A stretch of DNA of 16,244 nucleotides from CAMCVE01 sp039920645 (GTDB lineage: Bacteria > Bdellovibrionota > UBA2428), in the NCBI GenBank assembly GCA_039920645.1, contig JBDSDI010000241.1, forward strand, positions 1-16,244, given 5' to 3'. Below the pieces are notes generated by a model that saw nothing but the letters and a program-made list of their open reading frames with translations, did no database searches and had not been told where the DNA came from. Of this stretch, positions 1-7,081 are shown piece after piece; position 1 is the first letter of the stretch; each line of letters starts with the position of its first letter. The translations under genes were made by a program, and so were the position numbers.

Positions 1-319
1 AGGGTTTAGAGATGTAGCGCCAGATGTGGCCGTTGTTGACGGCTTCGATCACCGCTTCGAGATCCGCAAAACCGGTAAGCAGGATGCGAGTCGACTGTGG
101 AGTGAACGCCTGGACACGTTCGAAGAACTGCGAGCCTGTCATACCAGGCATGCGTTGGTCCGAGACCAGTACGTCGAAGGGCGGTTGCTTTTGGACAAGT
201 TCCAAAGCTTCGTCGCCGTTATTAGCGGTGAAGACTTCGAAATGCGAACGCAGCAAACGGCGTAGGGCGTTGAGATTGTCTTTTTCGTCGTCGACGATCA
301 GGACTCTCGCCTTGTTCAC
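1..319 (-). CDS. Response regulator, receiver domain (3' part cut by window edge)
   Basis: This is the N-terminal 106 residues of a two-component receiver (REC) protein; the rest lies left of the window. It reads VNKARVLIVDDEK at the start, with the acidic pair D10/D11. The phospho-acceptor D54 lies in VSDQRMPGMTG, followed by T82 in ILLTGFAD and the conserved lysine K105 in YISKP. Every residue needed for phosphorylation is present. The GFADLEAVIEAVNNGHIWRY stretch resembles the RpfG-like class of regulators, which carry an output domain such as HD-GYP or a kinase; the output domain is not visible, so this is inference. The start was chosen as GTG at 319 because AAAGGA lies 10 nt upstream (330-335). 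A second GTG at 328 is only 1 nt from that site. The gene begins 14 nt after the NUDIX stop and its ribosome site overlaps that stop, so the two are probably co-transcribed. Confidence 0.9.
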   Translation of the reverse strand, partial: MNKARVLIVDDEKDNLNALRRLLRSHFEVFTANNGDEALELVQKQPPFDVLVSDQRMPGMTGSQFFERVQAFTPQSTRILLTGFADLEAVIEAVNNGHIWRYISKP

Positions 320-333
320 GTGATCCACGTCCT

Positions 334-768
334 TTAGTAACGTTCTTGGAAGTAGTCGGTAAGGATCTGACGATGATCGAAAGCAATCGTCTCCGGAAGA
401 TTCATCTGGTGGTAAAGGCCAACGTTGGCTGCGTCAGAGCCGGCGCGCGGTTTGCCGCGTGCGTGAGCAACCCAGACGACCGACGCCGTGTGTCCACGTG
501 GATCGCGCTTCGGATCGGAATAAACGTGGAACTGACGCACGAGCTCGACGTCTAGACCGGTTTCTTCCTTGGCTTCGCGAAGTGCCGCTTCTTCAACAGT
601 TTCACCGACATCCACAAATCCACCTGGGAGAGCCCAACCGTTTGGTGAGTTTTTGCGTTCGATGAGCACAATCAGGCCGGCGCCCAGCTCGATAATGAGG
701 TCGGCGCAAAGGCGGGGGGTTTCGGGTGCGCCGTGATTTGCTTGGGGTGTCTTTTGACCGGTGTCCAT
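334..768 (-). CDS. NUDIX hydrolase, ADP-ribose pyrophosphatase-like
   Basis: This 144-residue protein carries a perfect NUDIX box, Gx5Ex7REUxEExGU, from G50 to L72, with E56, R64-E65 and E68-E69 as the metal-binding and catalytic set. NUDIX enzymes hydrolyse nucleoside diphosphates linked to another moiety. The preceding WALPGGFVDVGE and the later YSDPKRDPRGHT are typical of the small ADP-ribose pyrophosphatase-like branch, but the substrate cannot be fixed from sequence. The N-terminal 20 or so residues are polar and proline-rich, lie outside the fold, and could be partly untranslated. The ATG at 768 is preceded by GAGGAG about 11 nt upstream. The gene is divergent from ald with a 24-bp gap, so its promoter must lie inside the ald 5' coding region. 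It is followed closely by the response regulator. Confidence 0.92.
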   Translation of the reverse strand: MDTGQKTPQANHGAPETPRLCADLIIELGAGLIVLIERKNSPNGWALPGGFVDVGETVEEAALREAKEETGLDVELVRQFHVYSDPKRDPRGHTASVVWVAHARGKPRAGSDAANVGLYHQMNLPETIAFDHRQILTDYFQERY

Positions 769-779
769 CTCGTGATAAT
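754..779 (+). promoter_or_regulatory. Candidate promoter for ald
   Basis: TTGACC (754-759) and GATAAT (774-779) resemble the sigma-70 boxes with 4-5 of 6 matches each, but the 14-bp spacer is shorter than the usual 16-18 bp. If the -10 box is real, transcription would begin near 786, only about 7 nt before the ald ATG at 793. The -35 box lies inside the first codons of the divergent NUDIX gene. Confidence 0.3.
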
Positions 780-792
780 CTCCTCAAGGCTT

Positions 793-1902
793 ATGAAAAT
801 CGGCATTCCAAAAGAAATCAAAAACCTAGAGAACAGAGTCGCTATTGTTTTGGCTGGCGTCAAGTCCTTGAAGCTCGCAGGTCACGAAGTTGTGATTCAG
901 TCGAGTGCGGGCGTCGGATCCGGCATCAGCGACGACCAGTACAAAGCTGTCGGGGCCCGCATCGTCGCTACGGCGAAAGAAGCTTGGGACGTCGACATGG
1001 TCATCAAGGTGAAGGAGCCGATCGCTCCCGAATTCGAATTTCTGCGTCCCGGACTGATTCTCTACACCTATCTGCATCTCGCCAACGAACCTAAGCTCGG
1101 ACAAGCGCTGATCGAAAAGAAAGTCCGCGCGGTCGCCTACGAGACGATTCAGCTTCCGAATGGAGCTCTGCCACTGCTGACGCCAATGTCCGAGGTCGCG
1201 GGACGTCTCGCTCCTCAAGTGGGCGCGAGCCTGCTCGAAAAACGCAACGGGGGGCCTGGCATCCTTCTCGGCGGTGTACCCGGAGTCGCACGTGGCAAAG
1301 TCACGATCATCGGCGGCGGAGTTGCCGGCATCAACTCGGCGAAAATCGCCGTTGGTCTCGGAGCGGAAGTGACGATCATCGAAAGAAACCAGGCACGCTT
1401 GGCCTATCTCGACGACATCTTCAAAACGGCAGTGAGCACGAAGATGTCCAACGAAATTAACATCGAGGAAGCGGTAGCAACCTCGCATCTTGTGATCGGC
1501 AGCGTGCTGATCCCGGGTGCGAAAGCTCCGAAGCTCGTTACGCGCGAAATGCTGAGAAGCATGCGTCCCGGTTCCGTTGTCGTCGACGTCGCCATCGATC
1601 AGGGTGGCTGCTTCGAAACCTCGCGTCCCACGACCCACGAAAATCCGACCTATATCGAAGAAGGCGTTACGCATTACTGCGTGACGAACATGCCCGGCAA
1701 CGTGGCGCGCACCTCGACCTATGCGCTTACCAACCACACGCTTCCTTACGCGCTGAAAATCGCGTCGGGCCTTGAGAAAGCCATCAAGGAAGATGCGTCG
1801 CTCGCCCTGGGTATCAATACCTGGGATGGACGGTGCGTCTACAAGGCGGTCGCGGACGATCTGGGCGTTCCTTACACGCCCCTCAAAGATATCCTCGGTT
1901 GA
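793..1902 (+). CDS. ald: Alanine dehydrogenase (NAD-dependent)
   Basis: This 369-residue enzyme reversibly converts L-alanine, NAD+ and water to pyruvate, ammonium and NADH in the cytoplasm. The length is normal for the family. Catalytic residues are visible: R15 after MKIGIPKEIK, K74 in VIKVKEP, H95 in YTYLHLA and D269 in DVAIDQGG. The Rossmann glycine motif GGGVAGINSA spans about 174-183, and E197 ends the second strand where other family members have an Asp that binds the NAD ribose. The start is ATG 793 because the family N-terminus begins exactly there; a longer in-frame opening at 733 would run into the NUDIX gene. The residues after ENR are VAIVLAGV where most homologues read VALTPAGV, a small departure near the active site. 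The glycosyltransferase begins 4 nt after the stop, so the two genes are probably translated from one message. Confidence 0.96.
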   Translation: MKIGIPKEIKNLENRVAIVLAGVKSLKLAGHEVVIQSSAGVGSGISDDQYKAVGARIVATAKEAWDVDMVIKVKEPIAPEFEFLRPGLILYTYLHLANEPKLGQALIEKKVRAVAYETIQLPNGALPLLTPMSEVAGRLAPQVGASLLEKRNGGPGILLGGVPGVARGKVTIIGGGVAGINSAKIAVGLGAEVTIIERNQARLAYLDDIFKTAVSTKMSNEINIEEAVATSHLVIGSVLIPGAKAPKLVTREMLRSMRPGSVVVDVAIDQGGCFETSRPTTHENPTYIEEGVTHYCVTNMPGNVARTSTYALTNHTLPYALKIASGLEKAIKEDASLALGINTWDGRCVYKAVADDLGVPYTPLKDILG

Positions 1903-1906
1903 GTTC

Positions 1907-2662
1907 ATGAAAGCTCTTATCTGTATCCCGACCTACAACGAGCGCGATAACGTTCGAGCTCTCGTTGAGAGAATCTTTTCATTCACGGATTCACGCGTCG
2001 AATTGCTTTTCATCGATGACAATTCTCCCGACGGAACCGGACAACTCTTAGATGCACTGGCCGCGGAAAACCCCCGCATTCACGTCATGCATCGCGCAGG
2101 CAAGCTCGGTCTCGCGACCGCGTACATCCAAGGCTTTCAATGGGGCTTGGAGCGCGCTTACGATTGGTTCTTCGAAATGGATGCGGATTTCTCGCACGAT
2201 GCCGCGCATCTGCCGCAGTTTGTGAAAATCATCGATTCCGCTAAAGCTGATGTAATCTGCGGAAGCCGCTACGTCGAAGGTGGGGGTGTTTCGAACTGGG
2301 ATCAGTCGCGTCTCGTTCTTTCGCGCATGGGGTCCTTCTATGCGACCATCTGGCTGAGACATCCGGTTAAGGATTGGACCGGCGGCTTCAATGCGTGGAG
2401 CCGTAAAACGGTCGAAGAACTCGCGCTCGATACTATTCGCACGAAGGGCTATGCTTTTCAGATCGAGATGAAATATCGTTCCCTGCTTCTGGGCAAACGC
2501 TTCGTCGAAACACCGATCATCTTCCAAGAGCGCCGCTCAGGCCAAAGTAAGATGAGCGGATCGATCGTGAAAGAAGCTATTGTCGCCGTTGCATTGCTCC
2601 GATGGCGTGCCGCCTCGGGGTCGCTTTTCGCTCAAGATCTCGTCCCTGGCGTTGCGCACTAA
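1907..2662 (+). CDS. Family 2 glycosyltransferase, polyprenol-phosphate mannosyltransferase (Dpm1-like)
   Basis: This 251-residue GT-A fold enzyme is of the dolichol/polyprenol-phosphate mannose synthase type. Enzymes of this type move mannose, or another hexose, from a nucleotide sugar to polyprenyl phosphate on the cytoplasmic face of the membrane, for later use in envelope glycosylation. Motifs in order are IPTYNE (7-12), FIDDNSPDGTG (35-45), the metal-binding DAD at 92-94 in FEMDADFSHD, and CGSRYVEGG. The acceptor-side GFNAWSR follows, then the family C-terminus MSGSIVKEA. There is no trailing membrane segment, so it is the short soluble form. The exact sugar and lipid are inferred from the family. 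The ATG at 1907 lies 4 nt after ald with only a weak ribosome site, which suggests translational coupling. No other glycosylation gene is nearby. Confidence 0.88.
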   Translation: MKALICIPTYNERDNVRALVERIFSFTDSRVELLFIDDNSPDGTGQLLDALAAENPRIHVMHRAGKLGLATAYIQGFQWGLERAYDWFFEMDADFSHDAAHLPQFVKIIDSAKADVICGSRYVEGGGVSNWDQSRLVLSRMGSFYATIWLRHPVKDWTGGFNAWSRKTVEELALDTIRTKGYAFQIEMKYRSLLLGKRFVETPIIFQERRSGQSKMSGSIVKEAIVAVALLRWRAASGSLFAQDLVPGVAH

Positions 2663-2727
2663 GAATTTCGCTCTTTTGGGCTTTTCGATTTCATTCAATC
2701 TTAACCGAGGGCGGGGCATCCCTCAGG

Positions 2728-2733
2728 CATAAT
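2728..2733 (+). promoter_or_regulatory. Possible -10 box before the secreted 8-Cys protein
   Basis: CATAAT (5 of 6 matches to TATAAT) ends 6 nt before the ATG at 2740, which would place the transcription start on or next to the start codon. No good -35 box is seen at 16-18 bp. An AGGG at 2735-2738 could alternatively serve as a ribosome site for the second ATG at 2743. Confidence 0.25.
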
Positions 2734-2739
2734 CAGGGC

Positions 2740-4095
2740 ATGATGATTCGCACCCGTATTCTAGCATCCGCCGTCACCTTTTCCCTGTTGAGCTTCAGCG
2801 CCACCTCCGCTTACGCGGGCTGGTTCAAGAAACCTGCGACCGCGAATATTCAGGTGCCTGAGCCCAGTCACGGGGCTCAAGTCCCGCAGGCTATTCCCTT
2901 CGATCCTTACGCACCGTCCGTGCCCGTTCCCGCTCTTCCTTCAGTCGAAAGTCAGCTCTCTAGAATCGCAGCTCAGCGTGTGGCGTTGGGCGATACGCAC
3001 AACGGTAAGACGATGCTCATCGAAGAAAGACGCCAGGATTTGAGCGGCGTGGACGCGTGTGCCGGAATCCCGGGGCAGAAAAATTTTCTGAACTCGATCG
3101 AAGGCGCCGTGCGTATGGGAGTCGTAGACCGCCAAATCGAAAGCAACGAATTCATCGATCCCGCTTACGGTCTGCCCGGTACTGCGAACTCACAGCCGGT
3201 CAGTCTTCTGAGTAACCCCCTCTGTATTCAAGACGCTTCGCAGATCGCTGCGATCCTGACCCCGAACTTCGTTCCGAATGCGCAGGTGATCGCTCAACTC
3301 AAAACCTTCTCTGAAGCTTCGAACGCCGATCGCAAACGTGCGCTCGCCGGCGACACTCTGGCTCTGGCCTCGTTCACGATGCGCATGACCCAGATGATGG
3401 GTTGTCTTTCTTACGAAGAATCCCTTCAGACGCCTGAAGACGACGAGGTTGAAGACGCGTTCAAGAGCTCGGTTGCGAACATGCCCGAAGCGACGAGATT
3501 TTTCCAAGACGGCGCAGGCGTCGCACGCCGACCTCGCGGCGTTCTTTTTGCCGAAGACCGCCACGGGGATTTCTACAACAAGCTTCGCGCCGCTCGCGCG
3601 AATGGAAGCTTCACCCCCGAGCTCCTGAATACTCTCAAGCAAGCCTATAAGCCCTGGCCCGTGGTCGGCGTTTATCAATTTAATCCCAAAGGTGGCAATA
3701 CCGGTCCTTGCGTCGACCAGTGGAACAAGATGGTCGACAACCCCGCTTGTAAAATTGAAGGTTCGTCGCCGGCGGCCGTCATGCGCGCGCTCGCGTCGCC
3801 CGGTCAGACCTTCAACACCTTTTGCGGCGTGCAGAAGATCGTCCAGGCTTTCAACTCGCAGGTGAATACGAACTTCCTGAATGGCCCTAAGATCGTCGAC
3901 GGAGAAACCCTCAACACCGTCGGCGTCGATCCCTCGAACATCGTGAACGGAGTTCTGAAGGCTCCCAAGGATCGGTGCGTGAGTCTCGTCGCGCGCAGCG
4001 GTTACGGAAACATCTATTCGCACTTCGGCCCGTTGCGCAACTCGGTCAAGGACAACCTCGGCAAGCTGATTAAGTGCGTCTCTAACTTGAGATAA
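2740..4095 (+). CDS. Secreted protein of unknown function with eight cysteines
   Basis: I do not recognise this 451-residue protein. It opens with a clear Sec signal peptide: MMIRTR, then a hydrophobic run, then SAYA before GWFKK, giving likely cleavage after A26. A proline-rich linker follows (about 30-70). The body contains eight cysteines and no further membrane segment, so four disulfides in the periplasm or outside the cell are plausible. They occur in the contexts DACAG, PLCIQ, MGCLS, PCVDQ, PACKI, FCGVQ, RCVSL and KCVSN. The last part, YGNIYSHFGPLRNSVKDNLG, precedes the final cysteine. No catalytic motif is evident. Two ATGs are in tandem at 2740 and 2743; either gives the same signal peptide. 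The gene lies 77 bp after the glycosyltransferase, and its last 14 bp overlap the end of addA on the other strand. Confidence 0.85.
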   Translation: MMIRTRILASAVTFSLLSFSATSAYAGWFKKPATANIQVPEPSHGAQVPQAIPFDPYAPSVPVPALPSVESQLSRIAAQRVALGDTHNGKTMLIEERRQDLSGVDACAGIPGQKNFLNSIEGAVRMGVVDRQIESNEFIDPAYGLPGTANSQPVSLLSNPLCIQDASQIAAILTPNFVPNAQVIAQLKTFSEASNADRKRALAGDTLALASFTMRMTQMMGCLSYEESLQTPEDDEVEDAFKSSVANMPEATRFFQDGAGVARRPRGVLFAEDRHGDFYNKLRAARANGSFTPELLNTLKQAYKPWPVVGVYQFNPKGGNTGPCVDQWNKMVDNPACKIEGSSPAAVMRALASPGQTFNTFCGVQKIVQAFNSQVNTNFLNGPKIVDGETLNTVGVDPSNIVNGVLKAPKDRCVSLVARSGYGNIYSHFGPLRNSVKDNLGKLIKCVSNLR

Positions 4096-7081
4096 ACACG
4101 TTTTCCGATAGAACTTGTGCGACGTCCACACGTTCGCCCAGTCCGATTCCATACACTTCGATGCGGATTTTCGGGAAGCATCCCGAGAAGCCGCTCGCGT
4201 AGAGTTCGAGTTGGCGCCGGAATTTTTCGAGACGCTCAGGGCTTGAAAGCTTCTTCAGCGAGCTGCTCGACTTCCAGTCGATAAGGCAGAGTTCGTCACG
4301 AGAGCGGAACCATACCACGTCGGCAAAACCTGAGAGCCGATATTCGGGTGAGATCAGGAAGACACCGAACTCTCTTTGAACACGCTCGGGATTCTTCTGG
4401 AGGGCCTCCCAGTAGTCCGCCAGCTCCGGGAGTTTTCGGAGAGATTGGGCCGCCTGCGTGATCATGCGACCGAGTCGGAGGTCGAGGTTCTTCGTGAGAA
4501 CGCCGAGACGTGCATCGCTGCCGTCCCACATTTCCAGAAGCGCGTGGAAGTCCGTGCCGACATCGTTTTGGTGAGCGAAATCGAAACTCGAAGCGCGATG
4601 TCGCTCCGTATTTGCATTCTCTTCGGTTGCTCCCGATCTCGCGTCTTGAAGCTTCAGATAACTGCTCACGCCGCAACGCTGATAGGCAACTGCCTCCTGA
4701 GAAGCGCTACGAGATTCGGGAGGGTAGGGATAGTTCCACGGCAGTGATGTGTCGGTCTCCGGAGCAGCAGCTTTGGGATCCACTTCGTGACTATCGGCGA
4801 CGTTCGAGATATCCAGCGCTTGTAGCGCGTGGTGCCAGTATTCAGGGTGGGGCTTGAAAGCTCCCACGACGCGCAAAGGGTTGGGATGTTTCTTCGCCGC
4901 GTCGTAGGCGGAGTGATGGCCGATGATATGAAGCCCCTCGATCGCGCGCGTGAGCGCAACGTAAAGCAGGCGCTTTTGCTCGGAGTGTTGCGAAAGGGAC
5001 TGCGTCGCCTTGCGGATCTCGAAAGCGAGCGATCGGGGAGCGTGGCCGCGCTGCTTTTTCATGGAAAGCTTCATCATGAGCTCGCCGTCTTCGGATTCGA
5101 GACTTTCGTCGCGCTGGGGTGGAGCGCGTTCGAAAAGTTCCGGCAGATACACGTGACCGAATTCGAGACCTTTTGAAGAATGCAGTGTCAGCAGCGTGAG
5201 CCCGGGTTTTTCGGCGTCATCGGGAGTGATGCGATAAGGATTCTCGACATCGATGTTATTGCTGTTCTTTCGGATCCACAGAGCCAGTTGAACGCGAGTC
5301 ATACGCGAAGCCAATCCTTCGCTGACGCTCGAGCTGAGCCAGCGTTCCATAGCCGAAACCCAATTCTCGGCGCCTTCGAAACGTTTGACATCGATCTCTT
5401 CGCAGAATCGTTGGAAACTCGACGACCAACTCTTTTCGCTAATGACGTGCATGGTTTGGATATCCTCGGCTGCAGGCAATGCGTTCCATGCGAAGCTTCG
5501 AGGTTTCTTCCAGCGCTCGACAGCCCAAAATCCTTCGGGACTTCCGGGATTTTCAATCGAGACGAGATAATTGCAGAAGATGTCCGTCAGGATGTGATCG
5601 AAAGCGTTCTCGGAACCGGCGATACGATATTCGATGCCATGAGACGAGAGGAGCGATGAGAATTTATAGAGTTTGTCCCAGGTTCGGAAAAGCACGGCGC
5701 TCGACGTTTGGGTGAAACGTTTCGGATTTTCGGCAATAAGTTTTGCCGCGTATTCGAGTGTGGAATCCGAAGACGCGAGCCAGTGCATGGAGACTTCGCC
5801 GGCGCTCTTGCCTTCGGGCCACTTAAGGATTTGAGGGTCGGGATCGTTGGGGTTTTCTTGGGCTCGGAAGAGCGTGGGTTGGAGGCGGTTGACGAGCTCG
5901 AGGATGCGCGTACCGGATCGGTAGTTGGTATCGAGGCTCTTGAGCTTCAGTTCTTCTTTCAGTTTGTAGAAAAGGCTGACGTCACCACCACGGAACGCAT
6001 AGATACTCTGCTTGGGGTCGCCTACGAAGTACCACTCGGTGTCATCGTCGGAGATGAGCTGGAGAATCTCGTATTGAACCGCGTTTGTATCTTGGAATTC
6101 GTCGACGAGAATCACTCGCGGCGGAGGAACGATGCTGCCGAGCGCACTTTCTCGCAGGAGTTTCAGGAGCTCCTGCTCAGCGGCTTCAAAGTCGAATATT
6201 TTCGGAGCGCGGGGACGAGCCCAATTCAGGAAGGTCCAGAGTGCTTCCTGGGCTTCGAGTTCGTCGCGGCGGAGCTTGGGATCGAGGAAACTCGCGAGGC
6301 CCCGTTTAAAAAACTCCCTCAACTCTCCCGCGTCTTCGGCAATGTCGGGGTAGTTCTGTTTGAGAGACTTTGGACCGCGTGTGAAATTCACCTTGGCAAA
6401 AGCTTCGTTCGAAGGAGTCTTCAAGGCTTCGATGAGCATCGGCAGCCACCCTTCGGGGCTCGGTTTCTTTTCGTTGATCGCCACGATGTCCATCGCGTTT
6501 TCGGCGCGCGCCAGGAGATCCGAACGGAAGGCTTCGAAATGTTCTTCCAGGGTTTCGTAGGTTTCTCTGAGCTCCGAGGCGGGGCTCGATCCTAGCGGAC
6601 GGAACCAAAGTCGCGTGCCGAGCGAGAGAATTTCCGGAAGCCTGAGAGCTTTTCTGACCGCATCTGCCTCGGGATATTCCGCGAGCGCGCGCAAGAGATA
6701 CTCGCGTCGCAGATAGGCCGCAAGCGTCGGCGTAAGGAGCGTACCGTCGAAGCCGCGCGCCGCAAGATAGGGCTGCAACGTGCGCAGGCAGAAGCTATGG
6801 TAGGTCGAAATTTGGGAATCCTCCCGGACCGCTCGCGCTTCGAGGACGAAACCATCGGCATTGAGCCGTTTCAGAATGCGCTCCTGCATTTGGCGCGCGG
6901 CCTCGTTGGTAAAAGTCAGCGCCAGAATTTCGCGAGCGTGGGGAAGACGCCTCGTTTGGGGAGCGTAGAGAGCTTTGAGCGCCGGATCTTTATGAAGACC
7001 CAAAGCCGCGACGTAACGGTCGACAAGCCCCGTCGTCTTTCCGCAACCCGCGCCGGCTTCGACGATTTCACGCAAGGCCAT
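4082..7081 (-). CDS. addA: AddA-type UvrD-family helicase with RecB-type nuclease domain
   Basis: This 999-residue helicase-nuclease is the likely motor subunit of an AddAB complex, which resects double-strand ends for RecA-mediated repair. The SF1 motifs run in order. They are Walker A AGAGCGKT (9-16), TFTNEAA (56-62), the DEFQDT box (327-332), GDPKQSIYAFRG (354-365), NYRS (386-389), LHSSKGLEF (633-641) and LLYVALTRA (705-713). A PD-(D/E)XK nuclease closes the protein: H846 in GTDFHALLE, D921 in SGFADVV, D935 and K937 in LIDWKSS, and Q957/Y961 in RRQLELYA. All catalytic residues are intact. AddA is usually nearer 1,200 residues, so this copy is compact. The start is ATG 7081 because GAAGGA lies exactly 7 nt upstream; an earlier ATG at 7111 has nothing comparable. 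The gene overlaps the end of addB by 14 bp, which indicates translational coupling. Confidence 0.94.
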   Translation of the reverse strand: MALREIVEAGAGCGKTTGLVDRYVAALGLHKDPALKALYAPQTRRLPHAREILALTFTNEAARQMQERILKRLNADGFVLEARAVREDSQISTYHSFCLRTLQPYLAARGFDGTLLTPTLAAYLRREYLLRALAEYPEADAVRKALRLPEILSLGTRLWFRPLGSSPASELRETYETLEEHFEAFRSDLLARAENAMDIVAINEKKPSPEGWLPMLIEALKTPSNEAFAKVNFTRGPKSLKQNYPDIAEDAGELREFFKRGLASFLDPKLRRDELEAQEALWTFLNWARPRAPKIFDFEAAEQELLKLLRESALGSIVPPPRVILVDEFQDTNAVQYEILQLISDDDTEWYFVGDPKQSIYAFRGGDVSLFYKLKEELKLKSLDTNYRSGTRILELVNRLQPTLFRAQENPNDPDPQILKWPEGKSAGEVSMHWLASSDSTLEYAAKLIAENPKRFTQTSSAVLFRTWDKLYKFSSLLSSHGIEYRIAGSENAFDHILTDIFCNYLVSIENPGSPEGFWAVERWKKPRSFAWNALPAAEDIQTMHVISEKSWSSSFQRFCEEIDVKRFEGAENWVSAMERWLSSSVSEGLASRMTRVQLALWIRKNSNNIDVENPYRITPDDAEKPGLTLLTLHSSKGLEFGHVYLPELFERAPPQRDESLESEDGELMMKLSMKKQRGHAPRSLAFEIRKATQSLSQHSEQKRLLYVALTRAIEGLHIIGHHSAYDAAKKHPNPLRVVGAFKPHPEYWHHALQALDISNVADSHEVDPKAAAPETDTSLPWNYPYPPESRSASQEAVAYQRCGVSSYLKLQDARSGATEENANTERHRASSFDFAHQNDVGTDFHALLEMWDGSDARLGVLTKNLDLRLGRMITQAAQSLRKLPELADYWEALQKNPERVQREFGVFLISPEYRLSGFADVVWFRSRDELCLIDWKSSSSLKKLSSPERLEKFRRQLELYASGFSGCFPKIRIEVYGIGLGERVDVAQVLSENVFISS

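Noticed and set aside
24..323. Plus-strand frames at the left edge
   Set aside because: The minus strand encodes an unmistakable receiver domain with D54, T82 and K105.
826..1908. 360-codon open frame on the minus strand opposite ald
   Set aside because: It is antisense to a certain enzyme, and its composition is that of a shadow frame with no domain or ribosome site.
3190..4152. 320-codon minus-strand frame opposite the secreted protein
   Set aside because: The protein is Arg/Val/His-rich without motifs, lies opposite a gene with a clear signal peptide, and also overlaps addA in another frame.
5708..6595. 295-codon plus-strand frame inside addA
   Set aside because: The opposite strand carries Walker A, DEFQDT and other helicase motifs; the plus frame shows none.
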